59,152 nt of DNA. Source: Coriobacteriia bacterium (GTDB lineage Bacteria; Actinomycetota; Coriobacteriia; Anaerosomatales; Anaerosomataceae). Shown here in pieces: positions 44,108-53,254 of this stretch. The DNA is taken from the NCBI GenBank assembly GCA_016938135.1, contig JAFGVD010000008.1:1-59152 (forward strand), read 5' to 3'. The notes under the pieces are model-generated. The model was given only the letters and a program-made list of their open reading frames with translations, did no database searches and was not told the origin of the DNA. Each line of letters starts with the position of its first letter. Position 1 is the stretch's first letter. Both the position numbers and the translations under genes were made by a program.

Positions 44108-45115
44108 TTGAATAATAGATACCGCAGTCTTATAGCGCTGCTTGTGAGCACGGCGTTGGTTCTCGCGCTCCCCGGTATGGCAATGGCTACCCCTACGTCT
44201 GAGAAGCAGGCCGAGGCGGCCAAGGTCAAGGCACAGGTCGAAGAGCTGGATGCCAAGGTCGAGATCGCAAGCGACGATTATCATGAAGCCGACTCCGCCT
44301 ATCAGGCGGTCACCAAGAAGGTCAAGGCAGCCGAGGAAGAACTCGCTGAGCTGACCGCCAATCAAGAGAAACTCCAAAGTCACCTCGACACGCGTGTCGA
44401 GAGCATGTATCGCAGCGGCCCACTCGGACCGCTGGAGCTGCTTTTCGGCGCCACGACTTTTGAGGAGTTCGCCTCCACCTGGGATCTTCTCCAGCTCATG
44501 AATGAGAATGACGCCGGCGCTGTGGCCGAGCTCAAGCAGACACGCGCGGAGATCGCGGCAGTGAAAGTCGAGCTTAAGGCGCAGCAGGCGGAAGCTAAAG
44601 ACCAGCTCGCCATCATGACAGACCGCAAGACCGCGATCGAGGAGCAGCTTGCTGAGCGCAAGCGGGTCCTTGCTGGTCTCGAGTCCGAGGTGGCCGCTCT
44701 CCAGGCGGCAGAGGAGGCGAAGCGTGTAGCCTCTATCCCTAAGGGTGACTATGGTGACCCCACCAATGCCCCGCGTTCCGAGGTCGTCTCCATTGCGAAG
44801 TCCAAGCTCGGTTCCCGCTATGTCTGGGGAGCCGCCGGACCTAATACGTTTGACTGCAGCGGTTTCACCATGTGGGTGTACGCCCGCGTGGGCGTGAGCC
44901 TGCCGCACAGCTCCAGGGCACAGATCGGGTATGGGCAGAGGGTCTCCCGCGCGAACCTGGCCGCCGGCGACCTGGTGTTCTTCGGCACCAGCGTGATTCA
45001 CCACGTCGGCATCTATGTCGGTGGCGGGATGTACATACATGCGCCCCACACCGGAGATGTGGTGAAGATATCCAGTCTTGATCGGAGCGACTACGCCGGA
45101 GCGTGTCGCCCCTAG
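44108..45115 (+). CDS. NlpC/P60 peptidoglycan endopeptidase
   Basis: 335 aa from a TTG with AGAGG seven bases upstream, which puts the signal peptide (1-25, ending AMA) at the N-terminus. A GTG at 44072 would add 12 residues. A long coiled coil (30-215), like those of CwlO/RipA-type proteins, precedes the C-terminal NlpC/P60 domain with catalytic Cys in NTFDCSGFTMWVYARVG, His in HHVGIYVGGGMYIHAP. It cleaves peptide stems in the wall; the coiled coil likely binds a partner such as FtsEX. Divergence from CwlO is not assessed. Confidence 0.9.
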   Translation: MNNRYRSLIALLVSTALVLALPGMAMATPTSEKQAEAAKVKAQVEELDAKVEIASDDYHEADSAYQAVTKKVKAAEEELAELTANQEKLQSHLDTRVESMYRSGPLGPLELLFGATTFEEFASTWDLLQLMNENDAGAVAELKQTRAEIAAVKVELKAQQAEAKDQLAIMTDRKTAIEEQLAERKRVLAGLESEVAALQAAEEAKRVASIPKGDYGDPTNAPRSEVVSIAKSKLGSRYVWGAAGPNTFDCSGFTMWVYARVGVSLPHSSRAQIGYGQRVSRANLAAGDLVFFGTSVIHHVGIYVGGGMYIHAPHTGDVVKISSLDRSDYAGACRP

Positions 45116-45176
45116 ACAACCGGGTTCATTGGTTTCATTCTTGAGCCGGGGGAGTTGTCGAATCATCGGGGGGACT

Positions 45177-46379
45177 ATGGCTGCCGGCCGTCTCTGGGTA
45201 CCGCTGCGCTCGAAAGACTATCGAATGCTCTGGTTAGGGCAACTGGTCTCGGTCGTCGGCGACAAAGTCAATCAGATCGCTATGGGGATCTTGGTCTACG
45301 AGGCCACGGGGTCCATGCTGCAGATGGGTGTGATGCTGGCTATCTCCACACTGCCGGCGGCGCTGTTCGGCCTTCCGGCCGGCGCGTTTGTGGACCGATC
45401 GGATCGCCGCGCGACGATGATCGCGGCAGATCTTCTCAGAGCCGGACTCGTGCTCTCCATTCCCCTGGTCGTCAAACTCGGGATTCCTGCGGTCTATGCG
45501 GTCGCGTTTCTGGTCTCCACCATTTCGCTCTTCTTCGAGCCGGCCAAGCTGTCGCTCATCCCGGAGATCGTCCCCGAGGATGAGCTCATGGCAGCCAACT
45601 CGCTCGACAATGCCACCATGTCGGTTTCCGAGCTGTTTGGTCTTGCGTTCGCCGGCGCGCTCGTCGCAATCCTCGGATACAAGGTCGCCTTCTTCCTTGA
45701 TGCGGCAACGTTCGTCATCTCGGCGGTGTTCGTCTCGTTCATCTCCTTCCGGGAGGTACGCCAGATCGTGGAGCAGGAGCGTATCCGACTGGTCGAGGAC
45801 ATCATGCGGGGGCTCAGACACATAAACGACGTTCCCCTGCTGAAGGACCTGATGGGCGTCTATGCAATCGCCGCGATGGGTGTGGCCGCCTCTGTCACGG
45901 CGGTCTACCTTCTCGCATTGCAGCGATACAATGCCGGCGCTCCCGGTCTTGCCATCCTGGACTCGGCTATCACGATAGGACTGCTACTGGGCAGCTTCAG
46001 CGTCGGGAGGACCACGACGGAGGCATCGGGCCGCAAGTTCTTGCTTGGACTCTGCGCCTTTGGCCTCTTCTTTGGAGCCGTGGCGCTCGCTCCGTCCGTG
46101 GCGATCGCGGTCCCGCTGCTCCTTGTCGGCGGTATCGCCAACATGTGGTTCCAAGTCCCCATGGCCACCATGATCCAGAAGTCATCGAGCGGAGCGCTCC
46201 GTGGTCGTGTCTTCGCTGCCAAGGCGACGGTCTCGCGTCTGTTCACCGTGGTGGGATTCATCGGCGCAGGTCTTCTTGCCGAGCGGATCGGGCTTGGTGT
46301 GGCAATCGCGATCATCGGCGGGATGGTGCTGGTAACCGGTCTTGCGGGATTCAGCAGGCACGCTTTGCGCACTGCCTGA
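45177..46379 (+). CDS. MFS transporter
   Basis: 400 aa from an ATG with GGGGGGA upstream; an in-frame ATG far upstream has no support. About 12 spans. The loop 2-3 motif PAGAFVDRSDRRATMIAADLLRAG and VSELFGLAFAGALVAILGYKVAFFLDAATFVISAVFVS place it in the MFS_3/enterobactin-exporter-like (EntS/TetV) group. Substrate unknown. Confidence 0.85.
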   Translation: MAAGRLWVPLRSKDYRMLWLGQLVSVVGDKVNQIAMGILVYEATGSMLQMGVMLAISTLPAALFGLPAGAFVDRSDRRATMIAADLLRAGLVLSIPLVVKLGIPAVYAVAFLVSTISLFFEPAKLSLIPEIVPEDELMAANSLDNATMSVSELFGLAFAGALVAILGYKVAFFLDAATFVISAVFVSFISFREVRQIVEQERIRLVEDIMRGLRHINDVPLLKDLMGVYAIAAMGVAASVTAVYLLALQRYNAGAPGLAILDSAITIGLLLGSFSVGRTTTEASGRKFLLGLCAFGLFFGAVALAPSVAIAVPLLLVGGIANMWFQVPMATMIQKSSSGALRGRVFAAKATVSRLFTVVGFIGAGLLAERIGLGVAIAIIGGMVLVTGLAGFSRHALRTA

Positions 46380-46460
46380 GTCGTTTGTGGTACACCTCTC
46401 CTGCGTTGGTGGGGTATGCTTGTCAGGTCAAGCCTGCGAGTAATCGGAGTGGTGAAGCGA

Positions 46461-47564
46461 ATGGCTGAGATCGACGGCCTGTTGAAGCTTATGAGTGACC
46501 GGGGAAGCTCTGATCTTCACGTGAAGGTGGGCAGTCCTCCTGCAGTCAGACTGAACGGCCGCCTGGTCGTCTTGCATGAGCTCCCCACGCTTTCCGCCGA
46601 TGCGACCAAGCAGCTCGCCCTGGGGATGATGGACGAGCATCAGCAGGCTTCGTTCGAGAATCACCGTGAGCTCGATTTCGCGTACTCTGTTCCGGGCGTC
46701 GGACGCTTCCGGGTGAACGTCTTCCATCAGCGAGGCAGCGTGGGTATGACCTTGCGTCGGGTCTCCACTGAGCGGTCGTCGATAGCAGATCTTGGCCTTC
46801 CGCCCGTGGCTGAGCGCCTTGCCGATGAACCCCGAGGCCTCGTGCTCGTCACAGGTACCGCCGGCTCAGGAAAGACGACGACGCTTGCGGCGATGATCGA
46901 CCACATCAATCACACGCGAGAAGGTCACATCGTGACCATCGAGGATCCGATCGAGGTCCTTCACCGCGATGACAAGTGCATCATCAACCAGCGTGAGATC
47001 GGTATCGACACCGACAGCTACGCTGACGCGCTACGCCACGTTGTCCGCCAGGATCCTGACGTCGTCCTTATCGGCGAGATGCGTGATCACGAGACCGTCT
47101 CGGCGGCTCTGACGGCGGCAGAGATCGGCAACCTCGTGTTTTCGACCCTGCATACCATCGACGCGACAGAGACCATCAACCGCATCATCGACTTCTTCCC
47201 GCCTTATCAGCAGAAGCAGATCAGACTGATGCTCGCGTCTACGCTCAAGGGCATCATCTCGCTGCGGCTCATCCCATCGATAAACGGTGGCCTGGTCCCG
47301 GCTGTGGAGGTGCTCGTCATGACGGGCACCGTTCGGGAGTACATCCTGGACTCCGAGAAGACCTACATGATCAGGGATGCCATGGAAGACGGCGAGTACT
47401 ACGGCATGCAGACCTTCGATAAGAGCCTGCTCAACCTGTATCAACAGGGGAGGATCACGCTGGAGGATGCGACGTCGATGGCCGCCAATGCCCATGACTT
47501 CAAGATCAAGGTGCGTCAGCTTGGCGTGACCGCCGAGGCCGCTGCACAGACCGGCATCTACTGA
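46461..47564 (+). CDS. pilT: type IV pilus retraction ATPase PilT
   Basis: 367 aa. The N-terminal PAS-like region is LLKLMSDRGSSDLHVKVGSPPAVRLNGRL. The ATPase core has Walker A GTAGSGKTTTLAAMIDHIN, the Asp box ITIEDPIEVLHRD (VTIEDPIEV), Walker B DPDVVLIGEMRDHETV and the His box FSTLHTIDATETINRIIDFFP. The AIRNLIRE tail is not seen as such; the end AHDFKIKVRQLGVTAE differs. It retracts pili for twitching. An in-frame start 45 bases upstream is less likely. Confidence 0.92.
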   Translation: MAEIDGLLKLMSDRGSSDLHVKVGSPPAVRLNGRLVVLHELPTLSADATKQLALGMMDEHQQASFENHRELDFAYSVPGVGRFRVNVFHQRGSVGMTLRRVSTERSSIADLGLPPVAERLADEPRGLVLVTGTAGSGKTTTLAAMIDHINHTREGHIVTIEDPIEVLHRDDKCIINQREIGIDTDSYADALRHVVRQDPDVVLIGEMRDHETVSAALTAAEIGNLVFSTLHTIDATETINRIIDFFPPYQQKQIRLMLASTLKGIISLRLIPSINGGLVPAVEVLVMTGTVREYILDSEKTYMIRDAMEDGEYYGMQTFDKSLLNLYQQGRITLEDATSMAANAHDFKIKVRQLGVTAEAAAQTGIY

Positions 47565-47586
47565 CGGCTCCGGACAGCGCGACGTG

Positions 47587-49035
47587 CTAGAGCCACTTCT
47601 TGAGCAGCGCGTTCACCTCTGTGGGCATCTGCCCCAGTCCGCCCATGAACTGCTTGAGGTAGGAGTTCTCCATGAGCAGCCTCATCGTGATCAGGAAGTA
47701 GTCCCGTTTCGAGGGTGACATCTTCGGGATCGTCGTCAGCTTGCCCATGTAGAACCGGCGATAGCAGTTGATGATGATGTCCATGAGCTGGTCGGTCTCC
47801 ATGGCCTTGGGTTTGACGACCGGTGCGACCAGGTTGTAGTCCTCGTAGTCGTAGGACACGATGTAGGGCGCCAGATCCGGGTAGATGTCTGCATACGGCC
47901 AGGGCGCGATGGTAAGGAAGAAGGCCAGGTCGGGGTTGTAGTGCTGCGCGAGCTTGAAAGTCGCCTCTATTATCTCCGGCGTGTCATCAGGGAGACCCAG
48001 TACGAAACTCGTCTCGGTGATGATGTCGTAGGAGTTGAGTAGATCCAGTGCCTTCTTGCCCATAGCGACCGAGGTGTTTTTCTTGAACATGTCCAGGCTC
48101 GCCTGGTCCGTGCGCTCTACTCCCACGTATACGTGTCGTATGCCCGCCGAAACGTACTTCGGGAGGATGGCCTCATCCCGCAAGATATCGTCGACGCGCG
48201 TCTCCATCAGCAGATGGAGGCCCAGATCGCGTTCGATCAGGAGGTCGAGTATCTGCTCCCAACGCTCGCGATCCAGTGTGGGTGTCTCGTCGGAGAACAT
48301 GATGACGCCCACGCCATAGCGCTCCTTGAGCATCTGCATCTCGTTGACGACATCCAGCGGGCTGCGTGCGCGCCATGTCTTGCACCAGAACGCCTGCTGA
48401 CTGCAGAAGGTGCACGACTGGTCGCAGCCGCGGGATGTCGAGATGACCGCGAGATTGGCGTCGGGCAGCGGGTAGAACCGGTATAGGCTCCAGTCCACCA
48501 GCTCCCACGCGGTTGGAAGGTCGTCAAGGCTGTCGAGGAAGGGTCGCTTGGGTGTGATGACCACCTCGCCATCGCGCTTGAACGCGATACCCGGAATGGT
48601 CGCAAGGTCGCCACCTTGTGACAGGCACGTCATGAGCTCGGGGGCCGTGATCTCACCTTCGCCGCGAAGCACGAAGTCTACGACGTCGCCATTCTCTTTC
48701 AAGACCTCTTCGCCCAGGAAGTGGGCGTGTACCCCGCCGATGCCTGTGATCACACCGGGCAGCGCCTCTTTGGCTAGCCGCAGAAGCTCCACCGCTTTTG
48801 GATACGAGGGCGTGTATGCGGAGGTGAGAACGACCTCGGGCTGCAGTTCGATGAGCCGGGCACGGATCTGCTCGGCAGTGTGATCCATGGTCATGGCGTC
48901 GTAAATGATGGGTTCGAAGCCTGCATCGCGCAGAGCGCCTGCGATGTAGACAAAGGCGACATTGGGCCAGGTTCCAGCCGTCTCCACGACGCCGCTGTGA
49001 TAGTGGGGTGTGACGAGCGCTATACGACGTATCAT
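47587..49035 (-). CDS. B12-binding radical SAM protein
   Basis: 482 aa. The N-terminal cobalamin-binding fold lacks the DxHxxG motif but has the Rossmann pattern (GWHPSG-like PNVAFVYIAGALRDAGFEPIIYDAMTMDHTAEQI..VVLTSAYTPSYPKAV). The radical SAM domain has CDQSCTFCSQQ (CxxxCxxC) near 205-212, preceded by STSRG. The C-terminal region resembles the DUF4070/BchE/HpnP-type group. Such enzymes methylate or cyclise carbon centres in lipids, antibiotics or tetrapyrroles. The substrate is not predictable. Convergent with pilT. Confidence 0.82.
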   Translation of the reverse strand: MIRRIALVTPHYHSGVVETAGTWPNVAFVYIAGALRDAGFEPIIYDAMTMDHTAEQIRARLIELQPEVVLTSAYTPSYPKAVELLRLAKEALPGVITGIGGVHAHFLGEEVLKENGDVVDFVLRGEGEITAPELMTCLSQGGDLATIPGIAFKRDGEVVITPKRPFLDSLDDLPTAWELVDWSLYRFYPLPDANLAVISTSRGCDQSCTFCSQQAFWCKTWRARSPLDVVNEMQMLKERYGVGVIMFSDETPTLDRERWEQILDLLIERDLGLHLLMETRVDDILRDEAILPKYVSAGIRHVYVGVERTDQASLDMFKKNTSVAMGKKALDLLNSYDIITETSFVLGLPDDTPEIIEATFKLAQHYNPDLAFFLTIAPWPYADIYPDLAPYIVSYDYEDYNLVAPVVKPKAMETDQLMDIIINCYRRFYMGKLTTIPKMSPSKRDYFLITMRLLMENSYLKQFMGGLGQMPTEVNALLKKWL

Positions 49036-49180
49036 ATGGTGGGCCTCGATCTCGGAGCTGAAGGTGGGGCGCGTGATTCAACGTGGCATTGCCGCGTTGC
49101 GTGGTTTGATAGATTCTAACATGTCGACCGTATCCGCCGAACCCGGATTGGCGTTGTTATGAATGACCTGAAGCGCGCGG

Positions 49181-49750
49181 GTGACCGTGTTGACTGAGAG
49201 GCACATTGACAGGCTGGTGGCGAAGTCCATCGCCGGCGACGCTCGTGCGTTCGGTAAGCTCTACGATGAGTTCGCCGAGCGTGTCTATGCGTTCGTGCGG
49301 GGACGAGTCGGATCGACAGAGGATGCCGAGGACGTTACGGCGGTCGTGTTCCTGAAAGCGTGGGAGGCGATCGGCGGATATGACGATCGCGGACTCCCGT
49401 TTGGAGCGTGGATCTTCCGTATCGCTCGCAATGCGGTGATCGATTCGTACCGTCGGACTTCGCGCAATTCGGATTGTGCGCCGGTAGGTGATGCTCCTGA
49501 CATGGCGGACGGTTCCATGCCGGTGGACGAGAGCGTGTTCATCCGCGTTCGCGTCGAAGAGACGATCACTGCGATGGAGCTGCTGACAGAGGAGCAGCGT
49601 TCGGTGCTCATGCTGCGCTTTGTATGGGGCTTCGATCTCAAGGACAGCGCTCAGGCGCTCGGCAAGTCCGAAGGAGCAGTCAAGGCGCTTCAACATCGGG
49701 CCGTGCGTTCACTAGCAAGGCTGTTGGCCGAGGAGAACGACGATGGATAG
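49181..49750 (+). CDS. ECF-type RNA polymerase sigma factor
   Basis: 189 aa. Region 2: FGKLYDEFAERVYAFVRGRVGSTEDAEDVTAVVFLKAWEAIGGYDDRGLPFGAWIFRIARNAVIDSYRR. Region 4: LTEEQRSVLMLRFVWGFDLKDSAQALGKSEGAVKALQHRAVRSLARLL. GTG start; no better-placed alternative was found. It overlaps the next gene, a DUF5667 membrane protein that probably acts as its anti-sigma factor or regulated partner, by 8 bases. Confidence 0.92.
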   Translation: MTVLTERHIDRLVAKSIAGDARAFGKLYDEFAERVYAFVRGRVGSTEDAEDVTAVVFLKAWEAIGGYDDRGLPFGAWIFRIARNAVIDSYRRTSRNSDCAPVGDAPDMADGSMPVDESVFIRVRVEETITAMELLTEEQRSVLMLRFVWGFDLKDSAQALGKSEGAVKALQHRAVRSLARLLAEENDDG

Positions 49751-50462
49751 GTTCGACCCAGACATTGATGATCTTGATGCGGCTCGCGATGCAGTGCTTG
49801 GCAGCGTGGTTCGTCTGTCAGCCGACCGCAAGCGTGCGATCCGCAGTCGGGTCATGTCGACCGTGACACGTGACGCGATGTTCGCTCGTGCTCGTGTGGT
49901 CTTCCGCCATGCGGTGGCAGCGGTCACCGTGACTGCTACTTTGCTGGGTGGCGTGAGCTACGCGGCAGCCCGTTCACTTCCGGGCGACCCCTTGTATTCG
50001 ATCAAGCGCGTCTCCGAGGAACTGACCCTGCAGGTTCTTCCTGATGGTCAGTTGCAGAGCCGTTTTCTGTTCACGATCGCGGTGCGGCGCGCCAATGAGA
50101 TCGCGCGTATGAGCACCGGCGGAGCGGACCGTGCACTGATGTTGCGGGCACTCGAACAGTTCCGGGCGACCACTTCGGCCGCCTATAGCGGTTCTGGCAG
50201 CACTGACGAAACGGATGCCGCGGAGGCACGGCTGCAAGAGAGTGTGAACTCCGCCCCGCAGCCCGCAAGGACCCAGCTGCAGAAGGCGGTTGAAGATGCT
50301 GGCAGCGCAGGCAGTGGGCACCCTTCAGTCGAGTCGAGTCCCGAGGGCGAAGGCTCCGGTAGCGAAGCCAGCGGTCAAGAAGACCCCTCGGACGGTTCGG
50401 GATCGGGTTGGGGCGAGCCGTCGGTCGATGCCACAGGACAGGGCGGGACGATTCGTCCCTGA
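49743..50462 (+). CDS. DUF5667 membrane protein, probable sigma-factor partner
   Basis: 239 aa. Basic N-terminal region, one membrane span (VAAVTVTATLLGGVSYAAARS, about 60-80), then the DUF5667 signature SLPGDPLYSIKRVSEELTLQVLPDGQLQSRFLFTIAVRRANEI, and a disordered Ser/Gly/Glu-rich tail. DUF5667 proteins sit beside ECF sigma factors in Actinomycetota and Chloroflexi-type bacteria. It is inferred to hold the sigma factor at the membrane. Confidence 0.78.
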   Translation: MDRFDPDIDDLDAARDAVLGSVVRLSADRKRAIRSRVMSTVTRDAMFARARVVFRHAVAAVTVTATLLGGVSYAAARSLPGDPLYSIKRVSEELTLQVLPDGQLQSRFLFTIAVRRANEIARMSTGGADRALMLRALEQFRATTSAAYSGSGSTDETDAAEARLQESVNSAPQPARTQLQKAVEDAGSAGSGHPSVESSPEGEGSGSEASGQEDPSDGSGSGWGEPSVDATGQGGTIRP

Positions 50463-50538
50463 ACAGCCCGTATCCCTGCAAGCTCCCTCGGCGTTTCTTC
50501 AGGCGGATGAGTGAAGTCTTTGAGCGGGGGTGCTCTGT

Positions 50539-51036
50539 ATGAAGAAGTCGATCGCGCTATTTGCAGCTGTGGCTATGCTCATGGCTGTTGCGTTCCCTGT
50601 TGCCGCGCTTGCGGTGGGCAACGGTGAGCAGGAGCAGTTGCCGGGTGAACGCCAGGCTGGCGAGTGTGACGGCGATCAGACAAGGGATCGTCTTCAGACG
50701 CGTGAATGCATTATCGATCCTGATTGCACGGTCGGGTGTGACGGGGATCAGCCCAGAACCCGTACTCAGTCTCGCGTTCAGACAAAGACCCAGACGCAGC
50801 CTTGCGACCCGGTGAACGCTCAGGTACAGACCAGGGCCGAGATGTCGCAGCAGACTGGTGAGCCGTGCGGCTCTCAGGTGAAGACCAGACTGCGGCTCGA
50901 GTCAGAAGGCCAGGACGGCCCTACAGCTGCGGCGGTGAGCACCAGGGCGCAGGTCGGCGATGGATTCTTCGGCGGGATCGGTGATGGACTGCACCGATTC
51001 GCCATGAGGGTCATGGCCTGGTTGGGTCTGGCGTAG
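50539..51036 (+). CDS. secreted Cys-rich, Gln/Arg/Thr-repeat protein
   Basis: 165 aa from the ATG behind GGGGG. Signal peptide 1-26 (ends ALA). Mature part holds two CDGDQxR units, eight further-spaced cysteines paired like C-x5-C, and a run of QTR/TRT/QTK triplets (RTRTQSRVQTKTQTQ), and ends with an amphipathic hydrophobic tail (GLHRFAMRVMAWLGLA). No known family. As it follows an ECF sigma/DUF5667 pair by 76 bases it is a candidate member of their regulon, perhaps a surface or stress protein. The repeats suggest structural rather than catalytic use. Confidence 0.7.
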   Translation: MKKSIALFAAVAMLMAVAFPVAALAVGNGEQEQLPGERQAGECDGDQTRDRLQTRECIIDPDCTVGCDGDQPRTRTQSRVQTKTQTQPCDPVNAQVQTRAEMSQQTGEPCGSQVKTRLRLESEGQDGPTAAAVSTRAQVGDGFFGGIGDGLHRFAMRVMAWLGLA

Positions 51037-51063
51037 TACAGACGATTCATCAGTTCGATATCC

Positions 51064-51094
51064 GAAGGCGGTCGCCCATGGGGTGGCCGCCTTC
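51064..51094. terminator. convergent hairpin
   Basis: GAAGGCGG (51064-51071) pairs with CCGCCTTC (51087-51094), extended by CGCCC/GGGTG. It overlaps the stop of the convergent vanZ-like gene and lies 27 bases after the secreted-protein stop. No T-tract, so rho-independent action is uncertain. Confidence 0.5.
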
Positions 51095-51491
51095 AGCGTC
51101 TCCCAGCTGAAGAAGTACGCAGCTTAGTCACGAGGAGTATCAGAGCGACCGCGGCCGCCGCTCCCAGAGTATCGACGAGCCAGTCCGCCGAGTCGGCGCA
51201 ACGTCCGGCAACGAACAGCTGGTGCACTTCATCACTGGCACCATAAGCCGATGCCAGTGCAACAGCCCACAGAGCCCGTGCGCGTGCTTGACCGCCCAGG
51301 GCGCTCATCGTGAGGGCGCCGAGCACAAAATAGAGGGCGAAGTGGCCCGGCACACTGTAGTCGCCCGGCGGGAGGTTCGAGCCGGGGATGCTGGACAGAG
51401 TGAATATCGTTGCCGCCCACAGGACTGCGGCGATCCCTGCGCTGATCCGCCTCCGCTTCGTTCTCACATTCCTCCGATCCCCGTTTTTCAC
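51093..51491 (-). CDS. VanZ-like family membrane protein
   Basis: 132 aa with four hydrophobic spans. Core pattern FTLSSIPGSNLPPGDYSVPGHFALYFVLGALT and SAYGASDEVHQLFVAGRCADSADWLVDTLGAAAAV is that of VanZ/phosphotransbutyrylase-like proteins. VanZ confers low teicoplanin resistance in enterococci; the chromosomal homologues have no fixed role. Divergent from the DMT transporter with 82 bases between. Confidence 0.85.
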   Translation of the reverse strand: MKNGDRRNVRTKRRRISAGIAAVLWAATIFTLSSIPGSNLPPGDYSVPGHFALYFVLGALTMSALGGQARARALWAVALASAYGASDEVHQLFVAGRCADSADWLVDTLGAAAAVALILLVTKLRTSSAGRR

Positions 51492-51573
51492 GATTGAGCG
51501 AGTCTATCAGAGGCGTGTGTTGACTCTGGGTGGGTGGAGTGAGAACGTACCGAGCATCGTCTCTGGAGGTGCA

Positions 51574-52485
51574 ATGGACCGGCGTAGCTCGCTCGTCGTC
51601 GTTATTCTCTCGGCTGCCTGCTTCAGCACGTTGTCGATACTCACCAGTTTTGCCTACATGGAGGGTGCAAGACCGCTGCCGATGCTCACATGGCGGTTCG
51701 GTATCGTGGCCGTGCTCATGGCCATTTATCAGGTCATCGTCGACCGCAAGAAGCTCATCTCGGGAGCCAGAGACATGAAGGCCTACGCGCTCATGTCGGT
51801 CACCGGCTATGGCGCCGCGTCGGTCTGTTACTTCTACGCGCTCAAGTTCGCGTCTGCGTCTGTCGTCGCTGTGCTGCTTTACACGTATCCCGCGATGGTC
51901 GCGGTCTTGAGCTGGATCATGTACCGCGAATCGCTGACCGGAAACCGTGTACTGGCCATCGTGTTGACGTTTGCGGGCTGCGCGATGGTCCTGGGCCTGC
52001 TCACCTCGCACATATCGGTGACGCTGCCCGGCATACTCCTGGGCCTTGGCGCTGCTTTGGGTTACTCGGTGTTCAACATGCTGTCACACACCCTTGTGGG
52101 CAAGAGGCCACGCATCGTGGTCATGACCTACACGTTCGGCCTGTCAGCGATCTCGTTGGCGGTGGTCTCACTGCTTGCAGGGGAGTCGCTCTCCGTCGCA
52201 GCATGGAGCAGTCGGATGTGGATGCTTCTGGGGCTGATCGTCTTGATCCCCACGTTTGCGGCGGTGGTTCTCTACCTCCGCGGGATACGGGCGCTTGGTC
52301 CTTCGCAGGCAGCGATCGTCTCCACAATGGAGCCGATCTTCACGATCATCCTGGCCGTGACGCTTCTGGGGGAACGGCTGATCCCTGTGCAGCTGGCGGG
52401 TGTGGGGCTTGTGGTGGCCGGGGTCGTTGCTGCCGAGTGGAAGGCCGCATCGCCCGTGGCACCCGACGAGTTCGCCGCGGTCTAG
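51574..52485 (+). CDS. EamA/DMT-family transporter
   Basis: 303 aa from an ATG with GGAGGT upstream. Ten hydrophobic spans in two EamA repeats (each about 140 aa), e.g. FSTLSILTSFAYMEGARPLPMLTWRFGIVAVLM and VLYLRGIRALGPSQAAIVSTMEPIFTIILAVTLLGERL. Exports a metabolite or drug; substrate not predictable. Convergent with the membrane gene on the minus strand, overlapping by 4 bases. Confidence 0.88.
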   Translation: MDRRSSLVVVILSAACFSTLSILTSFAYMEGARPLPMLTWRFGIVAVLMAIYQVIVDRKKLISGARDMKAYALMSVTGYGAASVCYFYALKFASASVVAVLLYTYPAMVAVLSWIMYRESLTGNRVLAIVLTFAGCAMVLGLLTSHISVTLPGILLGLGAALGYSVFNMLSHTLVGKRPRIVVMTYTFGLSAISLAVVSLLAGESLSVAAWSSRMWMLLGLIVLIPTFAAVVLYLRGIRALGPSQAAIVSTMEPIFTIILAVTLLGERLIPVQLAGVGLVVAGVVAAEWKAASPVAPDEFAAV

Positions 52486-53132
52486 AACGAGACGTTGAGC
52501 GCGATCAGCGCCACAAGCGCGCGTATCGCCCACGACAGGCCGATGACAAGCGCCTGAGCACCGAACGCCTTTGTGACCAGCGACCGCGTGCGATCGACGC
52601 CCATCCCCTCGAGCGAAGCTGCAGTGTAGACCGCCGAGAGGACAAACGCGATCAGCCGCATTCCAGAGGTGACTCCTATGACGTATGGGAACAGCCCGAC
52701 CGCCCATGCGGTGATCACACCGCTGCGGGTCGATCGGTCGCGCCTGGCGAAGTAGACGAGAATGCCAAGCCTGGCCAAGGCCCAGGCCAGCGCAGCAAGC
52801 GCCTGCGACAGGGCGGTTGCGGACGTCTCGCCCCTGATGACAGATACAGCCGCCAGGCCAAGAGCGCCGGCAACGAATGCGCGCACTCCCAGCGCAGCCA
52901 GACGTGCATGCGTCTCACCGTCTGAGTCCAGCGTCGAGGCGGGAGCGCGGAGGTAGCTCAGCATCAGATGCGGCTGCGGCCGATAGTGGATCTTCCCCAG
53001 ATTATGGCGGGCGGTTCGCAGGGTACGGGTGAGCAGCAAACGCCAGGTCAGGAACCACGCGCGCAAGGGGGGCGCCGGTCTGGAGGAGGGGCGGGATTTG
53101 CCGCCGGTCTCTGATGTCTGCCGTGATACCAT
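52482..53132 (-). CDS. Yip1-like multispan membrane protein
   Basis: 216 aa from ATG at 53132 with AAGG upstream; a longer in-frame start at 53192 would add 20 residues. The N-terminus is Pro/Arg-rich, then AWFLTWRLLLTRTLRTARHNLGKIHYRPQPH and five hydrophobic spans (from about residue 85). Similar proteins are annotated Yip1/YIPF-like without firm function. Divergent from the PBP gene with 122 bases between. Confidence 0.62.
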   Translation of the reverse strand: MVSRQTSETGGKSRPSSRPAPPLRAWFLTWRLLLTRTLRTARHNLGKIHYRPQPHLMLSYLRAPASTLDSDGETHARLAALGVRAFVAGALGLAAVSVIRGETSATALSQALAALAWALARLGILVYFARRDRSTRSGVITAWAVGLFPYVIGVTSGMRLIAFVLSAVYTAASLEGMGVDRTRSLVTKAFGAQALVIGLSWAIRALVALIALNVSF

Positions 53133-53254
53133 GTGCCTTGTCGCATTCCCTGTTCCAAGCTTTCCGGCCCACGAACAGCATACTGGATGCACCCGTTACG
53201 CGCGCCGGGGATTGGTGCGCGGGAGCGGTATGGGGGTCTGGAGGAACAACCGTA

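Noticed and set aside
42929-45166. 745-aa open frame on the minus strand, and similar long antisense frames (19319-21481 plus; 2150-3061 minus; 38197-39459 minus; 51690-52925 plus)
   Set aside because: They lie opposite or out of frame with well-recognised genes, have no ribosome site or family motifs, and their composition (Arg/His/Ala/Gly-rich) is what GC-rich codons read out of frame give.
53114-53254. N-terminal extension of the PBP from an upstream ATG
   Set aside because: The extra residues are unlike a PBP N-terminus and overlap the divergent gene's start; GGAGGAAC precedes GTG at 53255.
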